From contig CATPBC010000252.1 of NCBI GenBank assembly GCA_955652195.1, positions 1-13,377 on the forward strand: DNA of 13,377 nucleotides, written 5' to 3'. The first letter of the stretch is position 1, and each line of letters begins with the position of its first letter. Positions 7,342 through 13,377 of this stretch are shown piece by piece. The notes beneath the pieces are model-generated. The model was given only the letters and a program-made list of their open reading frames with translations, was not told where the DNA came from and did not search any database. This DNA is from an uncultured Xanthobacteraceae bacterium (GTDB lineage Bacteria; Pseudomonadota; Alphaproteobacteria; Rhizobiales; Xanthobacteraceae). The position numbers and the translations under genes are program-made.

Positions 7342-9066
7342 TCATCCAAGACGAAACTTGCGTTCGGCATAGCGGTACAGCGGCCGCCAGAACACGCGGT
7401 TGATCACGACAACGAACAGGCTCATCACCGCGATGCCGAGCACGATGCGGTGAAAATCGCCGGCATCGGTCTGTTCGGCAATATAGGCGCCTAGTCCTTC
7501 GGCGTGCAGATGCACATCGCCCCAGGACGCGACCTCCGCGACAATGCTCGCATTCCACGAACCGCCCGATGCGGTGATCGCGCCCGTCACATAATAGGGC
7601 AACACCGCCGGCAGCGCGACACGGCGCCACCACAACCAGCCGCGCACGCGCAAATTGACCGCGACGGAACGCAGCTCGGCCGGGATCGCCGCCGCACCGG
7701 CGATGACATTGAACAGGATGTACCACTGCGTGCCGAGAATCATCAGCGGGCTGAGCCAGATATTCGGATTGAGCTGCCAGGCGACGATGCCCGAGACCAC
7801 AATCGGAAACAGGAGGTTGGCCGGGAATGCCGCAAGAAATTGCGCTATCGGCTGCATGAAATTGGCAACGCGTGGCCGCGTTCCGACCCACACGCCGATC
7901 GGCACCCAGATCAGGGTCGCGACCGCGATGAGCACAACCACGCGCGCGAGCGTGGCGAAGCCAAGTACCATAGTGACGCCGACATCGCGCAGCGCGAGAC
8001 CCTCGACTGCGAATTGCGCCAATTGCCACAACGTCATTGCCGCCAAAACAAAGACGACCGCGGCGGATAGCAAGGCCAAGCTCCGGCCGGCCCGCTTGGC
8101 CAGTGCGCCAGCTGGCGCCTTGTCATTTTTTTGCCGGCGCAACGATAAACGCCACAAGCCGGCGACCGGCTGGGTTAGCCGTTCGATGATGCGCGAGCGG
8201 CGCAACACATCGAACACCCAGGATTGCGGCGGCGGCGCGCCAGGCTCCTGCTCGAAGCGGAAGCGGTCGGCCCACGCCACCAGCGGCCGAAACAGGACCT
8301 GATCGTAGATCAGGATCACGACCAGCATGGTGCCGATTGCCCAACACACCGCGGCGAGATTGCGACGTTCGATGGCAAGCGCAATGTACGAGCCGACGCC
8401 CGGCAACGTCACGGTTGTATTGCCGACGCTGATTGCCTCCGAGGCGACGACGAAGAACCAGCTGCCGGACATCGACATCATCATGTTCCAGATGAGCTGC
8501 GGCATGGCAAAGGGAACGTCGAGGCGCCAGAATCTCATCCACGCGCTGAGCCGAAAATTGCGCGCCGCTTCTTCGAGTTCGATCGGCACCGTGCGCAACG
8601 ATTGATAAAAGCTGAACGCCATGTTCCAGGCTTGGCTGGTGAAAATCGCAAAAATGGAAGCGAATTCCGCGCCCAATACGCGCCCGGGCGCTAGACTCAT
8701 GAAAAAGACGACGGTGATCGAAATGAAGCCGAGAATCGGTACCGATTGCAGAATATCGAGAAGCGGCACGAGCAGCCGTTCGGCGGACCTGCTTTTTGCC
8801 GCGAGCGTCGCATAGGTGAAGGTGAAAAAAAGTGACAGCACCATGGCGATCAGCATGCGCAACGTGGTGCGCGCGGCGTATTCAGGCAGATTGCGCGGAT
8901 CGAGCGAGGGCGGCTGCCGTTGCAATTCGGCCAGGGGCTCGAAAAGATTCCGACTTGCTTCGCCGAGAAAAACCAGAAGGCCAAGGATCAGAAGAACGGC
9001 GAGAATATCCCATCGGCTGAACAAACGGGTCCAGCCGCCAACCGAAATTGGGACGAATACGCGCAT
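7342..9066 (-). CDS. ABC transporter permease with two fused membrane domains
   Basis: This 574-residue inner-membrane protein contains two binding-protein-dependent transport domains in one chain. The first half (about 20-265) has several hydrophobic helices and an EAA loop, EEAARNFRLSAWMRFWRLDVP (residues 165-185), where the ATPase docks. A soluble linker (about 268-328), rich in charged residues, joins a second half (about 329-560) with a degenerate EAA loop RSVAVNLRVRGWLWWRRVALP (466-486). A single chain can thus supply the whole channel. It is followed at once by the ATPase gene. No periplasmic binding protein gene is nearby in the window, so the substrate is open; nitrate/sulfonate-type is inferred only from family resemblance. 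ATG 9066 is the first start and has no good ribosome-binding site; four direct repeats lie 27 bases upstream of it. Confidence 0.9.
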   Translation of the reverse strand: MRVFVPISVGGWTRLFSRWDILAVLLILGLLVFLGEASRNLFEPLAELQRQPPSLDPRNLPEYAARTTLRMLIAMVLSLFFTFTYATLAAKSRSAERLLVPLLDILQSVPILGFISITVVFFMSLAPGRVLGAEFASIFAIFTSQAWNMAFSFYQSLRTVPIELEEAARNFRLSAWMRFWRLDVPFAMPQLIWNMMMSMSGSWFFVVASEAISVGNTTVTLPGVGSYIALAIERRNLAAVCWAIGTMLVVILIYDQVLFRPLVAWADRFRFEQEPGAPPPQSWVFDVLRRSRIIERLTQPVAGLWRLSLRRQKNDKAPAGALAKRAGRSLALLSAAVVFVLAAMTLWQLAQFAVEGLALRDVGVTMVLGFATLARVVVLIAVATLIWVPIGVWVGTRPRVANFMQPIAQFLAAFPANLLFPIVVSGIVAWQLNPNIWLSPLMILGTQWYILFNVIAGAAAIPAELRSVAVNLRVRGWLWWRRVALPAVLPYYVTGAITASGGSWNASIVAEVASWGDVHLHAEGLGAYIAEQTDAGDFHRIVLGIAVMSLFVVVINRVFWRPLYRYAERKFRLG

Positions 9067-9092
9067 GCTTTAGGCCAGCTGTCGGAGACTGC

Positions 9093-9145
9093 AGTCACAA
9101 AACCGAAGTCACAAAAGCGAAGTCACAAAACCGCGAGTCACAAAA
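9093..9145. repeat. Four direct repeats of AGTCACAAAA upstream of the permease
   Basis: AGTCACAAAA occurs exactly at 9093-9102, 9107-9116, 9121-9130 and 9136-9145, separated by 4, 4 and 5 bases (CCGA, GCGA, CCGCG). On the permease strand the unit reads TTTTGTGACT. The block ends 26 bases before the permease ATG and lies in the divergent gap to the DUF2147 gene. The placement suggests operator sites for a regulator or a local tandem expansion. The 14-15 base spacing does not keep sites on one helix face. Confidence 0.8.
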
Positions 9146-9350
9146 CTGTCGAGAAATCGCGAGCGCGCCGGGCCGGCGGTCACGGCTTGTGAGTTCCCCC
9201 AATAACACCGGCAACGCCTGGATCAAGCGATTGTTGGCCCGCCTGACGAAAATAACGCGCGAGCATCCAATGCCGCGGCACGATCGGGCGTCGTGAAATC
9301 ACCGCATTGTCAAACGATCTATCCGGCCGGCGCAGAGTTCAAATTCCAAT

Positions 9351-9356
9351 GGAGGG
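9351..9356 (+). promoter_or_regulatory. Ribosome-binding site favouring a TTG start
   Basis: GGAGGG (9351-9356) lies five bases before the TTG at 9362-9364, in frame with the DUF2147 protein, and is the strongest Shine-Dalgarno sequence in this gap. No comparable sequence precedes the longer GTG start at 9293. Confidence 0.6.
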
Positions 9357-9361
9357 TTCCG

Positions 9362-9967
9362 TTGGCGTTGCAATCGGCAAAGGTCGTGACCGCATTGGCG
9401 GCGAGTTTTTTTGCCAGTTCTCTGGCGATATCGGCACCACAATCGGCCGTCCCGGAGCAGCCGGCCGCAACGGGCTTGTGGCAAAAAGTGGATGAGCAAA
9501 CCGGTCAGACGGTCAGCTGGTTCCTATTCGTCGAGCACGGCGGCCTTTATGAAGGCGTGATCGCCAAGCTTTTTCTCCGGCCGGAAGATCCGAAAAATCC
9601 GATCTGTTCGAGCTGCCGCGACGACCGTAAGAACCAGCCGCTGCTCGGGCTGCCGCTGATCAGGGAGATGCAGCGCGACGGCTTGGTTTACCAGGGCGGT
9701 AATATCCTCGATCCACGGGATGGCAACATCTACAGCGCAATGATGCGGGTCAGCCCCGACGGCGAGACGCTGACCGTGCGCGGCTATCTCGGCATCGCTT
9801 TGTTCGGCCGCGATGAGATCTGGCGCCGCCTGCCCGACAACGCGGTGCGGCAACTCGATCCGATCGTCGCCGCCCGCTATCTTCCCGGCACGGCCAAACC
9901 CGGCCTGCCGCTCACAGCATCAGGCCGTCAGGAAAAAACAGTTCGGCCGCCGAGCGCCATGCGCTAA
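9362..9967 (+). CDS. Secreted DUF2147-family protein
   Basis: This 201-residue protein starts with a signal peptide: Lys7, a hydrophobic core (about residues 8-23) and a likely cleavage after AISA (residues 22-25). The mature part has the features of DUF2147 (PF09917 by recall): GLW at 38-40, a CxxC pair at 82-85 followed by PLLGLPL (93-99), GGNILDP (112-118) and [12 protein letters not shown] (139-150). The family forms a small beta-barrel-like periplasmic domain of unknown function. The frame is open from GTG 9293, but TTG 9362 is chosen because of the GGAGGG before it and because the signal peptide then begins at the start. It diverges from the ABC transporter and converges on bluB, with stops only 11 bases apart. 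It ends with TAA, one of two natural TAA stops in the window. Confidence 0.85.
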   Translation: MALQSAKVVTALAASFFASSLAISAPQSAVPEQPAATGLWQKVDEQTGQTVSWFLFVEHGGLYEGVIAKLFLRPEDPKNPICSSCRDDRKNQPLLGLPLIREMQRDGLVYQGGNILDPRDGNIYSAMMRVSPDGETLTVRGYLGIALFGRDEIWRRLPDNAVRQLDPIVAARYLPGTAKPGLPLTASGRQEKTVRPPSAMR

Positions 9968-9988
9968 CGGCGGATGCGCTAACGACGG
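9959..9988. repeat. 15-bp tandem duplication at two convergent stops
   Basis: Two 15-base units, ATGCGCTAACGGCGG (9959-9973) and ATGCGCTAACGACGG (9974-9988), differ at one position. The first carries the TAA of the DUF2147 gene and the second carries the minus-strand TAG of bluB. A local duplication probably created the present gap between the two convergent genes. No terminator hairpin is visible here. Confidence 0.8.
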
Positions 9989-10662
9989 ATGATGATCGAG
10001 GCTACCGGACCTCGCTGCTCCCAGCCCGCCTGTTCGAGCTCGGGAATCGTATCCTCGGCCTCCGGATAGCCGAGACAAAAATAGCCGATGAATTTCCATG
10101 CCGCCGGCACATCCAGAATGGCTGTCATCGCCGCCGGATCGAGAATTGAAATCCAGCCCAAGCCGATGCCCTGGGCGCGCGCCGCAAGCCAGATCGTATG
10201 CACCGCGGTGACAGCCGAATAGTCGATCATTTCCGGCATCGTCCGGCGGCCGAGTCCGTGGCCTTGCGTGGCCGCGCGATCGGCAAACACCGCGAAATGC
10301 ACGGGCGCCTCGTCCAATCCGGCGAGCTTTAATCGCGCGTAAAGTCCGGTGCGTTGCGGCGCCTGCGCCGCCAGCGCCTGTGCGTTGCACGCCGCAAAAT
10401 TTTCACGAATGGCCGCGCGCAGCGCGCGATCCTCGACAATGACGAAGCGCCACGGCTGGCTCAAGCCGACTGACGGAGCAAGACACGCGAGCTCGATTAA
10501 TGATTCCAACGCGCCATCCGGCAGCGCATCGCGCCGGAAACGCCGGACATCCCGCCGCCAAACCAGAAGGTCGCGCAGCCGGGCGCGAAACGCCGCATCG
10601 AAGCCGGTCTGTGGCGACGCTGACGCGACTTCCTCGATCTGGCGATTGACGCGCATGTTCAC
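9979..10662 (-). CDS. bluB: 5,6-dimethylbenzimidazole synthase BluB
   Basis: This 227-residue flavoenzyme breaks down its own reduced FMN with oxygen to make 5,6-dimethylbenzimidazole, the lower ligand of vitamin B12. It has the nitroreductase-like fold with BluB-specific signatures: VWRRDVRRF (residues 34-42) with Asp38, LAPSVGLSQPWRFVIV (61-76), YARLKLAGLDEAP, GHGLGRRTMPEM, and GLGWISILDP with Ser172. Asp38 and Ser172 fit the catalytic Asp and Ser known from Sinorhizobium BluB. The length is normal. The start is GTG 10662, or ATG 10656 two codons later; neither has a clear ribosome-binding site. It follows cobC by nine bases on the same strand, so the two are probably one transcript. Confidence 0.95.
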   Translation of the reverse strand: MNMRVNRQIEEVASASPQTGFDAAFRARLRDLLVWRRDVRRFRRDALPDGALESLIELACLAPSVGLSQPWRFVIVEDRALRAAIRENFAACNAQALAAQAPQRTGLYARLKLAGLDEAPVHFAVFADRAATQGHGLGRRTMPEMIDYSAVTAVHTIWLAARAQGIGLGWISILDPAAMTAILDVPAAWKFIGYFCLGYPEAEDTIPELEQAGWEQRGPVASIIIRR

Positions 10663-10671
10663 GACCGAAGG

Positions 10672-11457
10672 CTAATGCCTGTTGGCATAGGCGGCCATTG
10701 CAATCTGCAGCCGGTCCCAATCGTCCTCCGCAGCCGGCAGGCCGAAGCGCAACCAGGAAGGGTGCGCAGGAAACATGCGGACAAGAATTCCGGCGTGGCC
10801 GAGGTGATGGAAGAGTTCCGGCGCCGCCGCCGTGCGCACCAGGCGAAACAGCGGCGTGCCGCCGACAATCTCAAGTCCGCTGTCGGCGAGAATTTTATCG
10901 AGCCGAGTGGTTCCTTCCGTAAGCCGGCAGCGCGCCCGCTCCATCCAAGCGCGGTCGGTCAGCCCCTCGACGCCGATCGCCAATGCCGGCCCAGAAACCG
11001 CCCAGGGACCAAGCTGCGCCGCGAGCCGAGCTGCCAAATACGGCGTGGCCAGTGCAAAGCCGAGCCGGATACCGGCAAGCCCGAAAAATTTGCCAAACGA
11101 TCGTAATACGACGATCGCCCTGCGTCCGACCTCGCCTGCGAGACTGCCGTCGCGCGGACCGACGTCCATGAAGGCTTCGTCGACGACGAGAAGTCCGCCG
11201 CGCGATTCTAACCGCTTTGCCAACGTCATCAGAGCCGCCTTGTCGGACAGCCTGCCGTCCGGATTGTTTGGATTGGTTACAATGACAAGTGTTGCTGCCG
11301 TCGCGGCATCAAGATCGGCAATCTCGATAACATCATGGCCGGCCAGCGCCGCGGCGCGCGCGTGTTCGCCATAGGTCGGCGCGACCACCGCAGCGCGTCC
11401 CGGACGAACCAGCGCGGCGACAAGCGGCAGCAGAATTTGCGTTCCTGGCGCGGCCAC
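10672..11457 (-). CDS. cobC: Threonine-phosphate decarboxylase CobC, main open part
   Basis: This PLP enzyme of aminotransferase fold I makes (R)-1-amino-2-propanol phosphate for the B12 side arm. The reading frame from GTG 11457 gives 261 residues with NPNNPDG (62-68), VVDEAFMD (91-98), and SFGKFFGLAGIRLGF with the PLP-binding Lys123 and a substrate-type Arg131. The C-terminal part ends with a normal family tail. Family similarity continues upstream without a break: APGTQ is preceded in frame by AYGAPSAAHVV and, further up, by LSNGINP. The GTG is therefore an internal codon, not the natural start. The real gene runs from ATG 11700 but has a TAA at 11604-11602; no ATG, GTG or TTG lies between that stop and the GTG. 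A protein from GTG 11457 would lack the N-terminal arm and would probably not work. Confidence 0.85.
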   Translation of the reverse strand: MAAPGTQILLPLVAALVRPGRAAVVAPTYGEHARAAALAGHDVIEIADLDAATAATLVIVTNPNNPDGRLSDKAALMTLAKRLESRGGLLVVDEAFMDVGPRDGSLAGEVGRRAIVVLRSFGKFFGLAGIRLGFALATPYLAARLAAQLGPWAVSGPALAIGVEGLTDRAWMERARCRLTEGTTRLDKILADSGLEIVGGTPLFRLVRTAAAPELFHHLGHAGILVRMFPAHPSWLRFGLPAAEDDWDRLQIAMAAYANRH

Positions 11458-11700
11458 GACATGCGCTGCCGAGGGTGCGCCATAGGCTTGCGCCGCGGCG
11501 GCCTTTGCCGCGGCAAGCGCATCGGCCTCGGGCAGCTGCGCGAACAGATCGATCGGCAGTTCCGGTAGTTGATAATATTGTGGATTTATCCCGTTAGAAA
11601 GTTATTTGAAAGGTTCGGCAGCGTCAGCAAACAAGCGCCGAGCAGCGGCAAGGTCGCCGCCATGCAGGAGCGAGTGATCAGGATCACCAGAGCACATCAT
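11458..11700 (-). pseudogene. cobC: 5' end of cobC, with in-frame TAA at codon 33
   Basis: Read from ATG 11700 on the minus strand, codons 13-31 give HGGDLAAARRLF and then ADAAEPF, a typical CobC N-terminus. Codons 32-33 are AAA TAA (11607-11602), and the frame then resumes with LSNGINP at codons 34-40 and continues into the intact part. The family has Ile-Asp or Leu-Asp at those two codons, before (L/F)-S-x-(G/N)-I-N-P. At least two to three base changes separate AAATAA from an Ile-Asp pair, so a single point mutation or one indel does not explain it. The start codon overlaps that of the divergent cobD. Confidence 0.8.
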
Positions 11701-12664
11701 GTCGGCCGCACTTGCGCTTTTCGCCATGCTGATCGAGCTCTGCATCGGTTATCCCGAACGGCTGGTTCGCGTCATCGGCCACCCAGTGACCTGGATCGGC
11801 GCTTTGATCGGTGGCCTCGACCGGCTGTTTAACCGCGATATGACGCCGGCTCTGCGGCGACTTGCGGGAATTTTAGCGGTCGCGACCGCGCTCGGCGTCG
11901 TTGGCGCAATCTCTTTTGTCGTGCAATGGCAATTACTCCGCCTGCCGTTCGGCGTTGTTCCAGTCGCCGTGCTCGCGAGCGCGCTGATCGCGCAACGCAG
12001 CCTGCACCGGTATGTCGCCAATGTCGCCTCCGCGCTTGAACTGCAAGATCTCGACGCCGGCCGCAAGGCAGTATCGCACATTGTCGGCCGCGATACTGCT
12101 CGTCTTGATCGTGCCGGGATTGCACGCGCAGCAATCGAAAGCCTGGCGGAGAATTTCTCGGATGGCATCGTTGCGCCGGTTTTTTGGCTTGTGGTGGCGG
12201 GACTTCCGGGCGCCGCGCTGTACAAGGCGATCAATACCGCCGACAGCATGATCGGGCACCGCACCCCGCGCTACGCCGATTTCGGCTGGACGGCAGCGCG
12301 GCTCGACGATCTCGTCAACTTGCCGGCCTCGCGACTCGCGGCGCTCTTGCTCATCCTCGCCTCGGTTTTGCGTGACGATGCTTCCGCCGGCGCGGCATGG
12401 CGCGCGGTCCGGCGCGACGCGGCCCGCCATCGCTCGCCCAATGCCGGCTATCCGGAAGCGGCGATGGCCGGCGCGCTCGGACTGTCGCTTGCGGGTCCGC
12501 GTTTCTATGCCGGTATACGCGTCGAGGACGCGTTCATGGGTGACGGCCGGCGCGAGACGGAAGCCGAAGATATCCGCCGGGCGCTGGCGCTCTACCGTTG
12601 TGCCGACGCGATTTTGCTGGCGCTCCTCGCTGGGCTCACCGCAATTCTTATCGCGCTAGACTGA
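11699..12664 (+). CDS. cobD: Adenosylcobinamide-phosphate synthase CobD/CbiB
   Basis: This 321-residue integral membrane protein attaches the aminopropanol (phosphate) arm to adenosylcobyric acid in B12 assembly. Family features include the [21 protein letters not shown] stretch (about residues 17-37), [22 protein letters not shown] (about 139-160), [30 protein letters not shown] (about 175-204), and [17 protein letters not shown] near the end. Several hydrophobic helices span the chain. ATG 11699 is preferred because relatives have an extra hydrophobic stretch before the GYP motif; ATG 11726 is an alternative. Upstream lies the divergent cobC start, overlapping by two bases, so any promoter must sit inside cobC. 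Its last 17 bases overlap the convergent cobQ. In the alphaproteobacterial naming this is cobD; in Salmonella it is cbiB. Confidence 0.95.
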   Translation: MSAALALFAMLIELCIGYPERLVRVIGHPVTWIGALIGGLDRLFNRDMTPALRRLAGILAVATALGVVGAISFVVQWQLLRLPFGVVPVAVLASALIAQRSLHRYVANVASALELQDLDAGRKAVSHIVGRDTARLDRAGIARAAIESLAENFSDGIVAPVFWLVVAGLPGAALYKAINTADSMIGHRTPRYADFGWTAARLDDLVNLPASRLAALLLILASVLRDDASAGAAWRAVRRDAARHRSPNAGYPEAAMAGALGLSLAGPRFYAGIRVEDAFMGDGRRETEAEDIRRALALYRCADAILLALLAGLTAILIALD

Positions 12665-13377
12665 GCAGGCGATCGAGATCGAGATGCGCGGCGAGATGCG
12701 CGGCGAACCGATCAAGCGTTTGCTCAATCATCTCATCATAGGCGATGCCAGCCGTGCCAGCCGACAGGCGGCTAAGCCAAGCCGTACGCTGACAATCGTC
12801 GGCGAACAGCCCGTGGATATAGGTGCCGAGCACGCGGCCGTCGGCGGATACTGCTCCCTCAGGCGAACCGTCGTCGAGCCGTGCAAACGGGCGGGCACAG
12901 TCGGGCCCTGTGGTGATGCCCATGTGCATCTCATAACCACAAAACGGTGCGCCGCCATTTGTCGTGCCGCGGATCGGCTCAAGCCGTTTGTGCTCACCGA
13001 GTACGGTTTCAAGGTCAAGCAAGCCGAGGCCGGCGACTTTGCCCGGAGAGCCCTCGATCCCCTGCGGGTCGGCGATAGTGCGCCCCAACATCTGATAGCC
13101 ACCGCATAGACCGAGCACCATCCCGCCACGCCGCCGGTGCGCGGCAATGTCGATGTCGAAACCTGCGGTGCGGAGCGCATGCAGATCGGCGATCGTCGCT
13201 TTCGAGCCCGGCAAAATGACTAAGTCCACATCGCCCGGCAGCGCGGCGCCGGGACGCAGCCGGATCAGATCGACCGCAGACTCGGCTTCGAGCGGATCGA
13301 GGTCGTCAAAATTGGCAATGTGCGGCAGGATCGGAACGGCAACGCGCACGCGGGTGCGCGATTTTGCCGTTCCGATC
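12648..13377 (-). CDS. cobQ: Cobyric acid synthase CobQ, C-terminal part (cut by window edge)
   Basis: The frame is open to the right edge, so the N-terminal ATP-binding (dethiobiotin-synthetase-like) half lies outside. The visible ~243 residues hold the end of that half ([18 protein letters not shown]) and the glutamine amidotransferase domain. [16 protein letters not shown] is the CobQ/CobB hallmark, [14 protein letters not shown] holds the catalytic Cys, CGYEMHMG follows, and GTYIHGLF carries the catalytic His. CobQ amidates four carboxyl side chains of adenosylcobyrinic a,c-diamide using glutamine and ATP to give cobyric acid, the step before CobD. The stop is TAA (12650-12648) after LLSLAR, a normal family ending. 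It overlaps the convergent cobD by 17 bases. The GTG at 13349 is an internal codon, not the start. Confidence 0.94.
   Translation of the reverse strand, partial: IGTAKSRTRVRVAVPILPHIANFDDLDPLEAESAVDLIRLRPGAALPGDVDLVILPGSKATIADLHALRTAGFDIDIAAHRRRGGMVLGLCGGYQMLGRTIADPQGIEGSPGKVAGLGLLDLETVLGEHKRLEPIRGTTNGGAPFCGYEMHMGITTGPDCARPFARLDDGSPEGAVSADGRVLGTYIHGLFADDCQRTAWLSRLSAGTAGIAYDEMIEQTLDRFAAHLAAHLDLDRLLSLAR

Noticed and set aside
9093..9145. Small CRISPR array
   Set aside because: The unit is 10 bases and the gaps are only 4-5 bases, far too short for spacers, and no cas gene is present.
3635..11604. TAA reassigned to an amino acid, explaining the in-frame stops in leuS and cobC
   Set aside because: TAA ends cobQ at the natural family terminus (12650-12648) and also the DUF2147 gene (9965-9967). 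The leuS stops sit inside an aberrant patch rather than at single conserved residues.
11458..11700. Cobalamin riboswitch ahead of the B12 genes
   Set aside because: The cobC-cobD starts overlap with no leader, and I could not see the conserved B12-box-like core in this or the other visible gaps.

Overview
The window is high-GC DNA from an alphaproteobacterium. The protein signatures (LeuRS, a leuS-lptE-holA order, the aerobic cobalamin genes bluB/cobC/cobD/cobQ) and the short GC-rich palindromes between genes point to Hyphomicrobiales, most like the Bradyrhizobium/Xanthobacteraceae side. This placement comes from recall of these families, not from a search. No tRNA, rRNA, CRISPR array, integrase or insertion sequence was found.

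Layout. Positions 1-497 hold no credible gene; they are a mosaic of palindromic repeats. A small DoxX-family membrane protein (498-914, +) follows. Next comes a tightly packed + strand housekeeping run: leuS (leucyl-tRNA synthetase), lptE (LPS-assembly lipoprotein) and holA (DNA polymerase III delta), then a separate single-domain cupin (5536-5982). The cupin faces, across a terminator-like palindrome, a minus-strand ABC transporter of the nitrate/sulfonate/taurine type: a permease with two fused membrane domains (7342-9066) followed by an ATPase with an extra C-terminal domain (6044-7333). No substrate-binding protein is visible. Four copies of AGTCACAAAA sit just upstream of the permease. 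A secreted DUF2147 protein (9362-9967, +) converges on bluB.

Positions 9979-13377 are a vitamin B12 cluster: bluB (lower-ligand synthesis) and cobC (aminopropanol-phosphate arm) on the minus strand, cobD (joins that arm to the corrin ring) on the plus strand, and the C-terminal part of cobQ (side-chain amidation) on the minus strand running off the right edge. Together they cover late corrin amidation and nucleotide-loop assembly.

The most unusual observation is that two conserved genes are interrupted by in-frame TAA stops while their reading frames continue correctly on the far side. In leuS, a 51-base A-rich patch (3599-3649) carrying TAATAA replaces the start of the C-terminal domain. 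The rest of that domain follows in the same frame up to the expected TGA at 3767-3769. In cobC, codons 32-33, where the family has Ile-Asp before Leu-Ser-x-Gly-Ile-Asn-Pro, read AAA TAA. TAA also ends cobQ and the DUF2147 gene at natural positions, so reassignment of TAA is unlikely. Real lesions, a second gene copy elsewhere, or consensus/assembly error are the live explanations. I see no convincing new defence or mobile system here.
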